A stretch of DNA of 64,000 nt, taken from positions 1 to 64,000 of the forward strand of contig NZ_JAAVVC010000028.1 in the NCBI RefSeq assembly GCF_018449725.1, given 5' to 3'. Numbering within the stretch: position 1 is the stretch's first letter; the number at the start of each line of letters is the position of its first letter. Origin of the DNA: Pseudomonas sp. dw_612 (lineage in GTDB: Bacteria; Pseudomonadota; Gammaproteobacteria; Pseudomonadales; Pseudomonadaceae). Made by a program: the position numbers and the translations under genes. Under the pieces are notes generated by a model, which saw only the letters and a list, made by a program, of their open reading frames with translations, was not told the DNA's origin and did no database searches. Below are positions 9,390 to 17,993 of this stretch, one piece after another.

Positions 9390-9446
9390 TGCATCATATA
9401 CAGTGCAAAATCCCACAGATTGTGGATATGCATTGTATTTAATGCA
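9390..9446 (-). promoter_or_regulatory. Probable hipBA operator pair
   Basis: Two similar 18-bp palindromes stand upstream of hipB. On the minus strand they read TGCATTAAATACAATGCA (9429-9446) and TGCACTGTATATGATGCA (9390-9407), with centres 39 bp apart. They share TGCAYTRWATAYRATGCA. Paired operators are normal for HipB autoregulation. The sequence differs from the E. coli TATCC-N8-GGATA operator. Confidence 0.6.
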
Positions 9447-9491
9447 GTTACCAAACGAAGTCCAGTTCATTTTTTGACCAGACACTAGAAA

Positions 9492-9857
9492 TCAGCGCCC
9501 CCGATCCCGCCGCAACAGCTTGCGCACCCGCGCCACCAGTTCACTCACGGCAAATGGTTTGAGCAGATAATCGTCCTCATGCAGCTCCAATCCACGCAAG
9601 CGATCTTCGATGCCATCCTTGGTGGTGAGGAACAGCACCGGGGTTTCGCCGAGTTTGCGGATTTGTTGTTGCAGCTGCCAGCCGTTGAGGCCTGGGAGCA
9701 TGACGTCGAGGATGATCAGGTCGTATTCGCCGGACTCGATAAAGCGCCGGCCGTCCATGCCGTTGAGCGCCACATCCACCGAATAGCTCGCCTCGTTCAG
9801 GCCGTTGGCCAGCAATTTGGCGGTTTCGGGTTCGTCTTCCACTAACAGGACACGCAT
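9492..9857 (-). pseudogene. Response regulator truncated after receiver domain
   Basis: OmpR-type receiver domain of 121 aa. The acidic pocket (Glu7, Asp8), phospho-acceptor Asp51, Thr78/79 and Lys100 are all present. The protein stops at LLRRDRGR, the linker where OmpR/CopR-type regulators normally continue into a winged-helix DNA-binding domain of about 100 residues. No such domain and no histidine kinase gene is found next to it. The adjacent DNA is the hipBA module. The start has GAGGTG just upstream, so the receiver may still be made. It could be a remnant of a regulator-kinase operon or a working single-domain receiver; I favour a remnant. Confidence 0.6.
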
Positions 9858-9935
9858 GGCACACCTCGATTGATCAGGGGTACAGGCTAGGCGCGTTTGG
9901 GCTGGTTGCCCATCACAAACTTCAACATATTCCCC

Positions 9936-10025
9936 TGTGGGAGCGGGCTTGCTCGCGAAGGCGGAGTGTCAGTCGGCATTGTTGGTGGCTGACACGACGC
10001 CTTCGCGAGCAAGCCCGCTCCCACA
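9936..10025. repeat. REP pair, class 1
   Basis: Inverted pair of the GGGAGCGGGCTTGCTCGCGA palindrome between the truncated regulator and the Crp/Fnr gene. Confidence 0.85.
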
Positions 10026-10042
10026 AGGTTCGGTGGTGGGCG

Positions 10043-10729
10043 TTAGATCGTGGCGAGTGCCCGCAACCGCTCGGCATCGAGGATTTCGATTTCGCCGTAG
10101 CCCAACCCGATAATCCCCTGCCCCTGCAACTCCTTGAGCAACTGGTTGGTGGTCTGGCGCGACAACGACAGCATTGACGCCAACTGTTCCTGGGGCAGTT
10201 GCAGCACTCGCCGAGGCTGGTCGATTTCGCCGTAGCCTTCGGCAATCATCAGCAGCCGATGAGCCAGGCGGGCCGGGGCCGGCATCAGGCTCAGCTGTTC
10301 GAGGCTGATGAAGGTGAGTCGCAGTTTGTGGCTCATCAACAGCGCCAATTGCCGCCAGTACACCGGTTGTTCATCGAGCAATTTCAGCAACGCCAACTGC
10401 GGGATATGCAGCAAGACGCATTGACCCACACCATAGGCATCGTGGGTCCGCGGCTGGCCATCGAACAGGCAGATTTCGCCAAACCAATGCGGCGCTTCGG
10501 CCAGACTCAGCAACGCCTCTTTGCCCTGTTCGCTCACCGACCCGATGCGCACCGCCCCCTCGAGCACCGCGTACAGGCCGCACGGCGGATCGCCGCGCTT
10601 GAACAGGCGCTGACCCGGCGACAGCCGCCGCACCCTGGCCGCTGCCAGCAGGCTATCCTGAAAGGGAGCGGGTAAATGACTGAACCACTGACCACTCATC
10701 AGACGTGGACGCCAGGCCTGCATATCCAT
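10043..10729 (-). CDS. Crp/Fnr-family transcriptional regulator
   Basis: Regulator of 228 aa. A cyclic-nucleotide-binding-type beta-roll (about residues 20-135, with GQRLFKRGDPPCGLYAVLEG and WFGEICLFDG) is followed by a Crp-type helix-turn-helix (about 150-220, with LPQEQLASMLSLSRQTTNQLLKELQ). There is no N-terminal cysteine cluster, so it is not an Fnr iron-sulfur sensor. I chose the ATG at 10727-10729 because GGAG lies 5-6 nt upstream; a longer frame of 19 extra residues has no such site. It is divergent to an Mpo1-like gene. Effector and targets are unknown. Confidence 0.82.
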   Translation of the reverse strand: MDMQAWRPRLMSGQWFSHLPAPFQDSLLAAARVRRLSPGQRLFKRGDPPCGLYAVLEGAVRIGSVSEQGKEALLSLAEAPHWFGEICLFDGQPRTHDAYGVGQCVLLHIPQLALLKLLDEQPVYWRQLALLMSHKLRLTFISLEQLSLMPAPARLAHRLLMIAEGYGEIDQPRRVLQLPQEQLASMLSLSRQTTNQLLKELQGQGIIGLGYGEIEILDAERLRALATI

Positions 10730-10814
10730 GAAGTCTCCTAAAGATTGTCGCCTCGCTGACAGAGCAACCATCCGCAGCCGGGGCATGATCCGTCACCCTA
10801 CAGGAGGAATAACA

Positions 10815-11333
10815 ATGAAAAGCCTCGTTGACCATCTCAGTCAATACGCCGCCTACCACCGTGACCCACGCAATATCGCCAGCCACTTTATCGGCATTCC
10901 GCTGATTGTGGTGGCAGTGGCGGTTTTACTGTCACGGCCGCAATGGGCCGGAGGCTGGGTTTCGCCGGCGATGCTGCTGGCGTTCGCGTCGGCGTGGTTC
11001 TACCTGCGCCTGGAGTTGCGCCTCGGCGTGCTGATGACGGTGTTGTTGGGCTTGTGCATCTGGGCGGGTCAACTGCTCGCGCAGCAAAGCACAATGATCT
11101 GGCTGAGCAGCGGCGTGGGGATGTTTGTGATTGGCTGGGCGATTCAGTTTGTCGGCCATCATTACGAAGGACGCAAACCGGCGTTTGTCGATGATGTGAC
11201 GGGGTTGATTGTGGGGCCGTTGTTTGTGGTGGCGGAGTTGGCGTTTTTGTTGGGGCTGCGGCATGACCTCAAGGAGCAGATTGAGGCGCGGGTGGGTGGG
11301 GTGAGAATTAATCCGAATCGCGCCGCCGCATAG
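10815..11333 (+). CDS. Mpo1-like (DUF962) membrane protein
   Basis: Membrane protein of 172 aa that matches the Mpo1/YGL010w-like family. The conserved start is YAAYHRDPRNIASHFIGIPL, with further conserved histidines in FVGHHYEG. Four to five hydrophobic segments cover most of the length. Yeast Mpo1 is an iron-dependent dioxygenase of 2-hydroxy fatty acids, so a lipid-oxidation role is possible here but unproven. The ATG at 10815 follows a strong GGAGG (10803-10807). Upstream in-frame codons overlap the divergent Crp/Fnr start and are rejected. Confidence 0.75.
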   Translation: MKSLVDHLSQYAAYHRDPRNIASHFIGIPLIVVAVAVLLSRPQWAGGWVSPAMLLAFASAWFYLRLELRLGVLMTVLLGLCIWAGQLLAQQSTMIWLSSGVGMFVIGWAIQFVGHHYEGRKPAFVDDVTGLIVGPLFVVAELAFLLGLRHDLKEQIEARVGGVRINPNRAAA

Positions 11334-11337
11334 GACG

Positions 11338-11415
11338 CCTTCGCGAGCAAGCCCGCTCCCACATTGGATTTGTGTACGACACAGATCCAATGTGGGAGCG
11401 GGCTTGCTCGCGAAG
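11338..11415. repeat. REP pair, class 1
   Basis: Inverted pair of the class 1 palindrome with a short spacer whose inner parts are also complementary (CCACATTGGAT / ATCCAATGTGG). It lies between the convergent ends of the Mpo1-like gene and cysA. Confidence 0.85.
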
Positions 11416-11423
11416 CTTTTGCT

Positions 11424-12413
11424 TTAGATATTGGCGACTTTCTGCCAAACCTTGGGTTTGAAGAACAACGTCTCACCCTTGGCCAACCCGACCAGACTGT
11501 CGTGATCCTTCACCACTTCGGCCTCGATCAACTCGCTCTGCCCTTCCACCTTCAACGTCACCCGGGTCGTGGCGCCCAGTGGCCGGATGTCCCGCACTTC
11601 AGCCGCGTGGTGATCCTCCAGCTCATGCCGCGACAGCGACACTTCGTGCGGTCGGAACAGCACGTGATTGTCGTCGCCCAGGTGCAGACGGTTCGAGTCG
11701 CCGAGGAAGTGATACACAAAATCGCTGGCCGGGTTTTCGTAGACGTCACCCGGTGAGCCGATCTGCTCGATCACACCCTTGTTCATCACCACGATGCGGT
11801 CCGCCACTTCCATCGCCTCTTCCTGGTCGTGGGTCACGAACACGGAAGTCAGGTTGATGTCTTCGTGCAGGCGCGCCAACCAGCGACGCAGTTCTTTACG
11901 CACCTTGGCATCCAGTGCGCCGAACGGTTCGTCCAGCAGCAACACTTTCGGCTCCACCGCCAAGGCGCGGGCCAGGGCAATCCGCTGACGCTGACCACCG
12001 GACAGTTGCTCCGGGTAGCGATCCGACAGCCAATCCAGTTGCACCATGTTCAGCAGTTCGTGGACTTTCACCGCGATCTGGCTTTCGCTCGGGCGCTGGT
12101 TTTTCGGCTTCATGCGCAGGCCGAACGCGACGTTGTCGAACACCGTCATATGGCGAAACAAGGCGTAGTGCTGGAACACGAACCCGACGTTGCGATCACG
12201 CACGTCGTGGCCGGAAACGTCTTCGCCGTGGAACACGATGCTGCCCTGATCCGGGGTTTCCAGGCCGGCGATGATCCGCAGCAGCGTGGTCTTGCCGCAG
12301 CCCGACGGGCCGAGCAGCGCCACGAGTTCGCCGCTCTGGATGTCCAGGCTGATGTCGTTCAGGGCCTTGAACGCGTTGAAATTCTTGCTGACGTTACGCA
12401 CTTCGATCGACAT
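11424..12413 (-). CDS. cysA: Sulfate/thiosulfate ABC transporter ATP-binding protein
   Basis: CysA ATPase of 329 aa. Walker A GPSGCGKTT is at about residues 35-43, the signature LSGGQRQR near 138, and Walker B VLLLDEPFGALDAKVR just after. A C-terminal TOBE-like regulatory segment (FRPHEVSLSR...) follows. It energises the CysT/CysW permease for sulfate and thiosulfate uptake. It is the last gene of the sbp-cysT-cysW-cysA set, 3 bp after cysW. CysB-dependent expression under sulfur limitation is expected from the family. Confidence 0.95.
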   Translation of the reverse strand: MSIEVRNVSKNFNAFKALNDISLDIQSGELVALLGPSGCGKTTLLRIIAGLETPDQGSIVFHGEDVSGHDVRDRNVGFVFQHYALFRHMTVFDNVAFGLRMKPKNQRPSESQIAVKVHELLNMVQLDWLSDRYPEQLSGGQRQRIALARALAVEPKVLLLDEPFGALDAKVRKELRRWLARLHEDINLTSVFVTHDQEEAMEVADRIVVMNKGVIEQIGSPGDVYENPASDFVYHFLGDSNRLHLGDDNHVLFRPHEVSLSRHELEDHHAAEVRDIRPLGATTRVTLKVEGQSELIEAEVVKDHDSLVGLAKGETLFFKPKVWQKVANI

Positions 12414-12416
12414 GAA

Positions 12417-13289
12417 TTATTCCTCCGCGGCGCTGGCGCGCAGGCGGTTAATACGGTTTTCGCTCCACTGCTTCAGCAGCAGGATGAAGAGCGCCATGAT
12501 CAGCAACAGGCTCGCTACCGCGAACGCGGCCACGTGGTTGTATTCGTTGTAGAGGATCTCGACGTGCAGCGGCAGGGTGTTGGTCACCCCGCGAATGTGC
12601 CCGGAAACCACCGATACCGCACCGAACTCACCCATCGCCCGCGCGGTACACAGCACCACGCCGTAGATCAGGCCCCATTTGATATTGGGAACGGTGACGT
12701 GCCAGAACATCTGCCAGCCATTGGCGCCGAGCAGGCGTGCGGCTTCTTCTTCCTGGGTGCCTTGTTCCTGCATCAGCGGGATCAGCTCGCGGGCCACGAA
12801 CGGCACGGTGACGAAAATCGTCGCCAGCACGATGCCCGGCAAGGCGAAGACAATCTGGATATCGTGATCCTGCAACCACGGTCCGAACAGACCCTGGGCG
12901 CCGAACATCAGCACATAGACCAGACCGGCAATCACCGGCGATACCGAGAACGGCAGGTCGATCAGCGTCACCAGCATGCTCTTGCCACGGAACGAGTATT
13001 TGCTCACGCACCACGCCGCGCTGACGCCGAACACCACGTTCAGCGGCACCGAAATCAGCACCGCGATGACGGTGAGTTTCAGGGCTGACAAGGCGTCCGG
13101 TTCAAAGATCGCGGTGAAGAACGCGCCCAAGCCGTTTTTCAGGCCCTGGGACACCACGATAAACAGCGGCAACAGTAAAAACAGGGTGAAGACCAGCCAG
13201 CACAGGCCGATCAGGATGCGCCGCGAGGTAGCACTGCCACGGCGAGCGGCGTTGGCCGAAGAGGCGGCCGCAATAGACGATTGGGACAT
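12417..13289 (-). CDS. cysW: Sulfate ABC transporter permease CysW
   Basis: Inner-membrane permease of 290 aa with about six transmembrane helices. The binding-protein-dependent transport signature is at EEAARLLGANGWQMFWHVTVPNIKWGL. It forms a heterodimer with CysT in the sulfate importer. It sits between cysT and cysA on the minus strand with very short gaps. Confidence 0.95.
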   Translation of the reverse strand: MSQSSIAAASSANAARRGSATSRRILIGLCWLVFTLFLLLPLFIVVSQGLKNGLGAFFTAIFEPDALSALKLTVIAVLISVPLNVVFGVSAAWCVSKYSFRGKSMLVTLIDLPFSVSPVIAGLVYVLMFGAQGLFGPWLQDHDIQIVFALPGIVLATIFVTVPFVARELIPLMQEQGTQEEEAARLLGANGWQMFWHVTVPNIKWGLIYGVVLCTARAMGEFGAVSVVSGHIRGVTNTLPLHVEILYNEYNHVAAFAVASLLLIMALFILLLKQWSENRINRLRASAAEE

Positions 13290-13302
13290 GGTTCGCGCCT
13301 CC

Positions 13303-14121
13303 TTATGGGGTTTCGATGCGCCGCTGCAGCAAGTTGATCAGCAGCAACAGGACGAAGGAAACCACCAGCATCAACACGCCAATGGAGGTAGCACCGGTGT
13401 AATCGTATTGATCGAGCTTGACCATGATCAGCAGCGGCAGGATTTCGGTTTTCATCGGCATGTTGCCGGCGATGAAAATCACCGAGCCGTACTCACCGAC
13501 GCCACGGGCAAACGCCAGGGCGAAACCGGTCAGCCAGGCCGGCAACAGCGCAGGCACCAAGATGTAGCGGAACACTTGCAACGGTTTGGCACCGAGGCAC
13601 GCGGCGGCTTCTTCGACTTCACGAGGGATGTCGGCCAATACCGGCTGCACCGTGCGCACCACGAACGGCAGCGTGACGAAGGTCAGCGCCAGGGTGATGC
13701 CAAGTGGGGTGTAGGCGATTTTGAAGCCCATGTCCGCGGCGAACTGCCCGACCAGACCAGTCGGCGTGTACAGCGCAGTGAGCGCGATACCGGCCACGGC
13801 GGTGGGCAGGGCGAACGGCAAGTCGATCATCGCGTCGATGATCTTGCGGCCGGGGAAGGTGTAGCGCACCAACACCCAGGCCAGCAGCGTGCCGATGATG
13901 CCGTTGATGATCGCGGCGTACAGCGCGGTGCCGAAGCTCAACTTCAACGCCGCCAGCACCCGAGGCGCGGTGACGATGGCGTAGAACTGATCCCAGGTGA
14001 GCTGGGCGGCATGCACGAACATCGCCGCCAGTGGAATTAGCACAATCAGGCTGAGGTACACCAAGGTGTAGCCCAGCGTCAGCCCGAAGCCGGGTATGAC
14101 GGGGGAGATACGACGCGACAT
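13303..14121 (-). CDS. cysT: Sulfate ABC transporter permease CysT (CysU)
   Basis: Inner-membrane permease of 272 aa, six predicted transmembrane helices. The EAA motif is at EVEEAAACLGAKPLQVFRYILVPALLPAW. It pairs with CysW. The gene follows sbp after 175 bp containing a REP pair and is 13 bp ahead of cysW. Confidence 0.95.
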   Translation of the reverse strand: MSRRISPVIPGFGLTLGYTLVYLSLIVLIPLAAMFVHAAQLTWDQFYAIVTAPRVLAALKLSFGTALYAAIINGIIGTLLAWVLVRYTFPGRKIIDAMIDLPFALPTAVAGIALTALYTPTGLVGQFAADMGFKIAYTPLGITLALTFVTLPFVVRTVQPVLADIPREVEEAAACLGAKPLQVFRYILVPALLPAWLTGFALAFARGVGEYGSVIFIAGNMPMKTEILPLLIMVKLDQYDYTGATSIGVLMLVVSFVLLLLINLLQRRIETP

Positions 14122-14161
14122 AAAAGTCCTTGGTCAAAAAATCAATCAGCTAAACGCATTC

Positions 14162-14254
14162 ATGTGGGAGCGGGCTTGCTCGCGAAGAGGGAGTGTCAGT
14201 CGATAAAAATGTTGACTGGTACTCCGCTTTCGCGAGCAAGCCCGCTCCCACATG
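14162..14254. repeat. REP pair, class 1
   Basis: Inverted class 1 pair inside the sbp-cysT gap of one transcription unit. Such a hairpin can stabilise upstream mRNA, which would favour high Sbp relative to the permease. Confidence 0.85.
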
Positions 14255-14296
14255 TCATGCGCCTGAGCTTGAGGCTCGTGTGTGGCTCAAATCAGG

Positions 14297-15310
14297 TTAC
14301 TGCGCCTGGTAAATCTGGTCGAACACGCCACCGTCATTGAAGAATTTCGGTTGGGCAGTTTTCCAGCCGCCGAAGTCTTTGTCGATGGTCACCAGGTCAA
14401 GTTTCGGGAACTGCTTGGCGTACTTGGCGGCTACGTCCTTGTCACGTGGACGGTAGAAGTTTTTCGCGGCAATTTCCTGGCCGGCCGGGCTGTACAGGTG
14501 CTTGAGGTAGGCTTCGGCGATTTGCTCGTTGCCCTTTTTCTCGGCGTTCTTGTCAACTACGGCCACTGGCGGCTCCGCGAGGATCGACAGCGAAGGCACG
14601 ACGATTTCGAACTTGTCGGCGCCGCCATCTTCTTTCAGCGCCAGGAACGCTTCGTTTTCCCAGGCCAGCAACACGTCGCCCTGACCGTTGTTGACGAAGG
14701 TGATGGTCGAACCGCGAGCACCGGTGTCCAGCACCGGCACGTGCTTGAACAGAGTCTGGATGTAGTCTTTGGCCTTGGCCTCATCACCGCCGTTGGCTTT
14801 CAGGCCATAGGCCCAGGCCGCGAGGAAGTTCCAGCGCGCACCGCCGGAGGTTTTCGGGTTCGGGGTGATGACCGACACGTCATTCTTGACCAGATCGCCC
14901 CAGTCCTTGATGCCTTTAGGGTTGCCCTTGCGCACCAGGAACACGATGGTCGAGGTGTATGGGGTGCTCGCATCCGGCAGGCGTGTCTGCCAGTCGGCTG
15001 GCAAGGTCTTGCCGAGTTTGGCGATTTCGTCGATGTCACCGGCCAGGGCCAGGGTCACCACGTCGGCACGCAGACCGTCGATCACCGCACGCCCCTGTTT
15101 GCCCGAGCCACCGTGGGATTGCTGGATTTTCACGTTGTCGCCAGCGTGGTCTTTCTTCCAGAAGTTGATGAATTCGGCGTTGTAATCCTGATACAGCTCA
15201 CGGGTCGGGTCGTACGACACGTTGAGCAGCTCGTAATCCTTGGCAACCGCGGAACCCGCAAAAAGGGCGCTGGCCAGCGCGGCCAAAGCGAAATGACGAA
15301 TCGACGACAT
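14297..15310 (-). CDS. sbp: Sulfate-binding periplasmic protein
   Basis: Solute-binding protein of 337 aa with a signal peptide ending AVA-KDYELLNVSYDPTRELYQ near residue 23. The sulfate-binding family blocks SYDPTRELY, QSHGGSGKQ and NPKTSGGARWN are clear; the SGG segments contribute to sulfate binding in the family. It delivers sulfate to CysTWA, encoded downstream. A good ribosome-binding site (GGAGC) precedes the ATG. Confidence 0.95.
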   Translation of the reverse strand: MSSIRHFALAALASALFAGSAVAKDYELLNVSYDPTRELYQDYNAEFINFWKKDHAGDNVKIQQSHGGSGKQGRAVIDGLRADVVTLALAGDIDEIAKLGKTLPADWQTRLPDASTPYTSTIVFLVRKGNPKGIKDWGDLVKNDVSVITPNPKTSGGARWNFLAAWAYGLKANGGDEAKAKDYIQTLFKHVPVLDTGARGSTITFVNNGQGDVLLAWENEAFLALKEDGGADKFEIVVPSLSILAEPPVAVVDKNAEKKGNEQIAEAYLKHLYSPAGQEIAAKNFYRPRDKDVAAKYAKQFPKLDLVTIDKDFGGWKTAQPKFFNDGGVFDQIYQAQ

Positions 15311-15383
15311 GGTGAAAGCTCCTGGAATTCTGTTGGTATTGGCTTTTCTTATGGGTTTCTGGAATTGCGGTTGCCTGTTACAA

Positions 15384-15452
15384 AAAGATCGCCGCCTTCG
15401 AAGGCTCCTACATCAATCCCCCGTAGGAGCTGCCGAAGGCTGCGATCTTTTG
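15384..15452. repeat. REP pair, class 3
   Basis: Inverted pair of a third palindrome family with core TAGGAGCTGCCGAAGGCTGC and ending in GATCTTTT, between oscA and sbp. One copy is diverged. Confidence 0.75.
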
Positions 15453-15462
15453 ATCTTTCGCT

Positions 15463-15645
15463 TCAGCTCGGCTTGTTGGTCGGGTTCTGCAAGCGAAATT
15501 TTTCTTTGCGTTCGATCTGGACCACCTGGGCGTTGTGCACGGTGATTTCCACTGCGCCGAAACGCAGATCGCGCAATGCGCTCTGGATCTCACGCAAAAT
15601 GGTTGCTTCGTCCTGGCCGTCAACGCTACGTAGGGATGCGCTCAT
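15463..15645 (-). CDS. oscA: Sulfur starvation response protein OscA (DUF2292)
   Basis: Small protein of 60 aa (ILREIQSALRDLRFGAVEITVHNAQVVQIERKEKFRL) that matches the OscA/YezF-like DUF2292 family. In Pseudomonas, oscA lies just upstream of sbp and is needed for use of organosulfur sources under stress such as chromate; the molecular role is unclear. Here it precedes sbp on the same strand, as expected. A palindromic AT-rich promoter region lies upstream. Confidence 0.88.
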   Translation of the reverse strand: MSASLRSVDGQDEATILREIQSALRDLRFGAVEITVHNAQVVQIERKEKFRLQNPTNKPS

Positions 15646-15727
15646 GGTGCTGCTCCTTCGACTGAGAGGTTGCCTGGCAGTGGCGGCACTGCTTGCGGCG
15701 TGAGGGCAATAGTAGATAGGCGCGGAT

Positions 15728-15752
15728 ATTCTTAAAAAGACTATTTAAGAAT
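15728..15752 (-). promoter_or_regulatory. Palindrome upstream of oscA
   Basis: A perfect interrupted palindrome, ATTCTTAAA-N7-TTTAAGAAT, lies about 85-105 bp upstream of the oscA start in a locally AT-rich stretch. It is a plausible activator or promoter site for the oscA-sbp-cys unit, perhaps for CysB. The assignment is inferred. Confidence 0.45.
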
Positions 15753-15820
15753 GTTTATATAACCAGAAAGTATTATTTGATGGGACAAGGGGTTGCGGCG
15801 TGGTTAGCGGCCTCAGAAGC

Positions 15821-15920
15821 AAAAGATCGCAGCCTTCGGCAGCTCTACAGGGTTGATGTACATCCAGATATTCCGGATGCGCGCCATCCAATGCAGGAGC
15901 TGCCGCAGGCTGCGATCTTT
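15821..15920. repeat. REP pair, class 3
   Basis: Inverted class 3 pair directly abutting the stop codon of the GGDEF-EAL gene (15921-15923). The two arms are slightly diverged (GCCGAAGG versus GCCGCAGG). Confidence 0.75.
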
Positions 15921-17858
15921 TCAGGGTAAGCCGATTACTGGAGCCCGCGCCCAATCCAGTTGCTCCGCCGGCACCGGTCGTCCAAACCAATAACCCTGGC
16001 CCAGGTCGCATTCCTGTTCGAGCAAAAACCCCGCCTGCTCCACTTGCTCGATCCCCTCGGCGTGCACCTGCATGCCCATGCTTTTGGCCAGCGCGATGAT
16101 CACCCGCACAATCGCGCCGTCATCTTCGTCCCACGGCAACCCGGCGACAAAACCCTGATCGATCTTGAGTTTCTGCACGGGCAATCGCTTGAGCCGCAAC
16201 AGCGACGAATAACCGGTGCCGAAATCGTCGATGGCCAACCGCACGCCCAATTCCCGCAGGCGATGCATCTGCTCCAGCGCCACTTCCGGATCGTCCATCA
16301 CCGCGCTTTCGGTGACTTCCAGTTCCAGATACGCCGGGTCCAGGCCGGTTTCGTGCAGCACGTGCGCCACCTGTTGATACAACTCGCGGCGGGCAAACAA
16401 ACGCGAAGACACGTTCACCGCCACAAACGACAACACCACGCCCGCCTGCTGCCAGTGGCACATCTGCTGACAGGCCTGCTGCATGACCCAGGCATCGATC
16501 TCGGAAATCAGCCCGGTGCGCTCGGCGACGGGGATGAATTCTGCCGGCGAGATCAACCCGCGCTGCGGATGCTCCCAGCGCACCAGCGCTTCGACGCCAA
16601 TCAAGCGGCTGGTTTTGAGGTCATGCACCGGTTGGTAGTAAACCCGCAGTTCCTCCAGCTCCAGCGCGCGGCGCAGTTCGAAAGCGATTTCGACCCGCTG
16701 CTGGGCATGGGCGGTCAATTCTTCGGTGTACAGCGCGTAGCCATCGCGGCCGGCGCTCTTGGCCTTGAACAGCGCCGAGTCGGCGTTGCGCAGCAGTTGC
16801 TCGGCGCCCAAGGCATCGCTGGGGAACAGGCTGATGCCGATGCTGGCGTTGATGAACAACTGATGCCCGTCGATTTCGAACGGCTGCTTGAGGCCATCGA
16901 TGATCCGCTGCGCCAGCGCCGCAGCTTGCACCGGTTGCGGGCAGTTTTCCGCGAGGACGGCAAACTCGTCACCGCCCAGGCGCGCCAGGGTGATGCCCGG
17001 CACGAACAGGCCCTTGAAACGCTCGGCCACGGCCTTGAGCAACTGATCGCCAACGGTGTGCCCGAGGCTGTCGTTGATCATCTTGAAGTGATCCAGATCG
17101 ACCATCAGCAACGCGCAGCCGCGTTTGTGCAGTTGCGCCGAGGTCAGCGCCTGCTCGACGCGATCGGTGAACAGCAGACGGTTGGGCAGGTCGGTCAGCG
17201 GGTCGTGGTGGGCCAGGTGCATCAGTTCATGTTCAGAATTCTTGATCGCACTGATGTCGGAAAACACCGCCACGTAATGACTGATGCGGCCCAGATCGTC
17301 ATGAATGAGGCGGATGGTCTGCCATTGCGGGTAGATTTCGCCGCTTTTACGGCGGTTCCAGATCTCGCCGCTCCATTCGCCCGCGCTGCCGAGCATGGCA
17401 AACATCGCCTGATAGAACGTCGGCGGGTGATGGCCGGACTTGAACATACTGGGTTGCTGACCGAGTACTTCCTCACTCTGATAACCGGTGATCTCCATAA
17501 AAGCCCGGTTCACATGGACGATCAGGCCTTTGCTGTCAGTCACCAAAACCCCTTCGCGGGTGCAATCGAACACGGCGGCGGCCTGGCGCAGCCGTTCCCG
17601 GTCTTCACTGCGCTCGCGCAATTTCGCGCCGATGCCCAGGCAGCGAAACAATCGGGCCCGGGCGAGGAAGATTAATCCGGCGCTGAGCAGCACCCAGGCG
17701 TAACCGTTGATCAGTTGCCATCGCAACAGTTCGGTGGAGCTATCGAAGAAACTGTTCAATAAATAACCACTGAACTGGAGCCAGACTACTGAAAGCACCA
17801 GGTAAAGCAGCGCTGCACGCAAGGCATCGCGGTATGTGGCTGACATTCGGCCGTCCAT
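15921..17858 (-). CDS. Membrane PAS-GGDEF-EAL c-di-GMP protein, probable phosphodiesterase
   Basis: 645-aa protein with two N-terminal transmembrane helices (about 13-35 and 50-68), a PAS sensor (about 92-205), a GGDEF domain (about 215-375, motif GGDEF at 295-299) and an EAL domain (about 390-635, EAL at 423-425, DDFGTGYSS at 544-552). The EAL catalytic motifs are intact, which favours c-di-GMP hydrolysis. The GGDEF motif is also canonical but lacks an RxxD inhibitory site. In P. aeruginosa the gene at this place, between oscA and desA, is PA0285, as I recall. It could influence the pga and adhesin biofilm loci nearby, but no direct link is visible. Confidence 0.88.
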   Translation of the reverse strand: MDGRMSATYRDALRAALLYLVLSVVWLQFSGYLLNSFFDSSTELLRWQLINGYAWVLLSAGLIFLARARLFRCLGIGAKLRERSEDRERLRQAAAVFDCTREGVLVTDSKGLIVHVNRAFMEITGYQSEEVLGQQPSMFKSGHHPPTFYQAMFAMLGSAGEWSGEIWNRRKSGEIYPQWQTIRLIHDDLGRISHYVAVFSDISAIKNSEHELMHLAHHDPLTDLPNRLLFTDRVEQALTSAQLHKRGCALLMVDLDHFKMINDSLGHTVGDQLLKAVAERFKGLFVPGITLARLGGDEFAVLAENCPQPVQAAALAQRIIDGLKQPFEIDGHQLFINASIGISLFPSDALGAEQLLRNADSALFKAKSAGRDGYALYTEELTAHAQQRVEIAFELRRALELEELRVYYQPVHDLKTSRLIGVEALVRWEHPQRGLISPAEFIPVAERTGLISEIDAWVMQQACQQMCHWQQAGVVLSFVAVNVSSRLFARRELYQQVAHVLHETGLDPAYLELEVTESAVMDDPEVALEQMHRLRELGVRLAIDDFGTGYSSLLRLKRLPVQKLKIDQGFVAGLPWDEDDGAIVRVIIALAKSMGMQVHAEGIEQVEQAGFLLEQECDLGQGYWFGRPVPAEQLDWARAPVIGLP

Positions 17859-17993
17859 GTCCCTACAAAAGGGTTGGAATTATAGGTTAAAGAAACATCC
17901 GGCCACTCTTATCTGAAAGGGCGACTGGTTTTATCTGTGGGCTTAGTGATAATGCAACGGCTGTTTTTTTATTTATCGAGGGCCCTATAGCCT

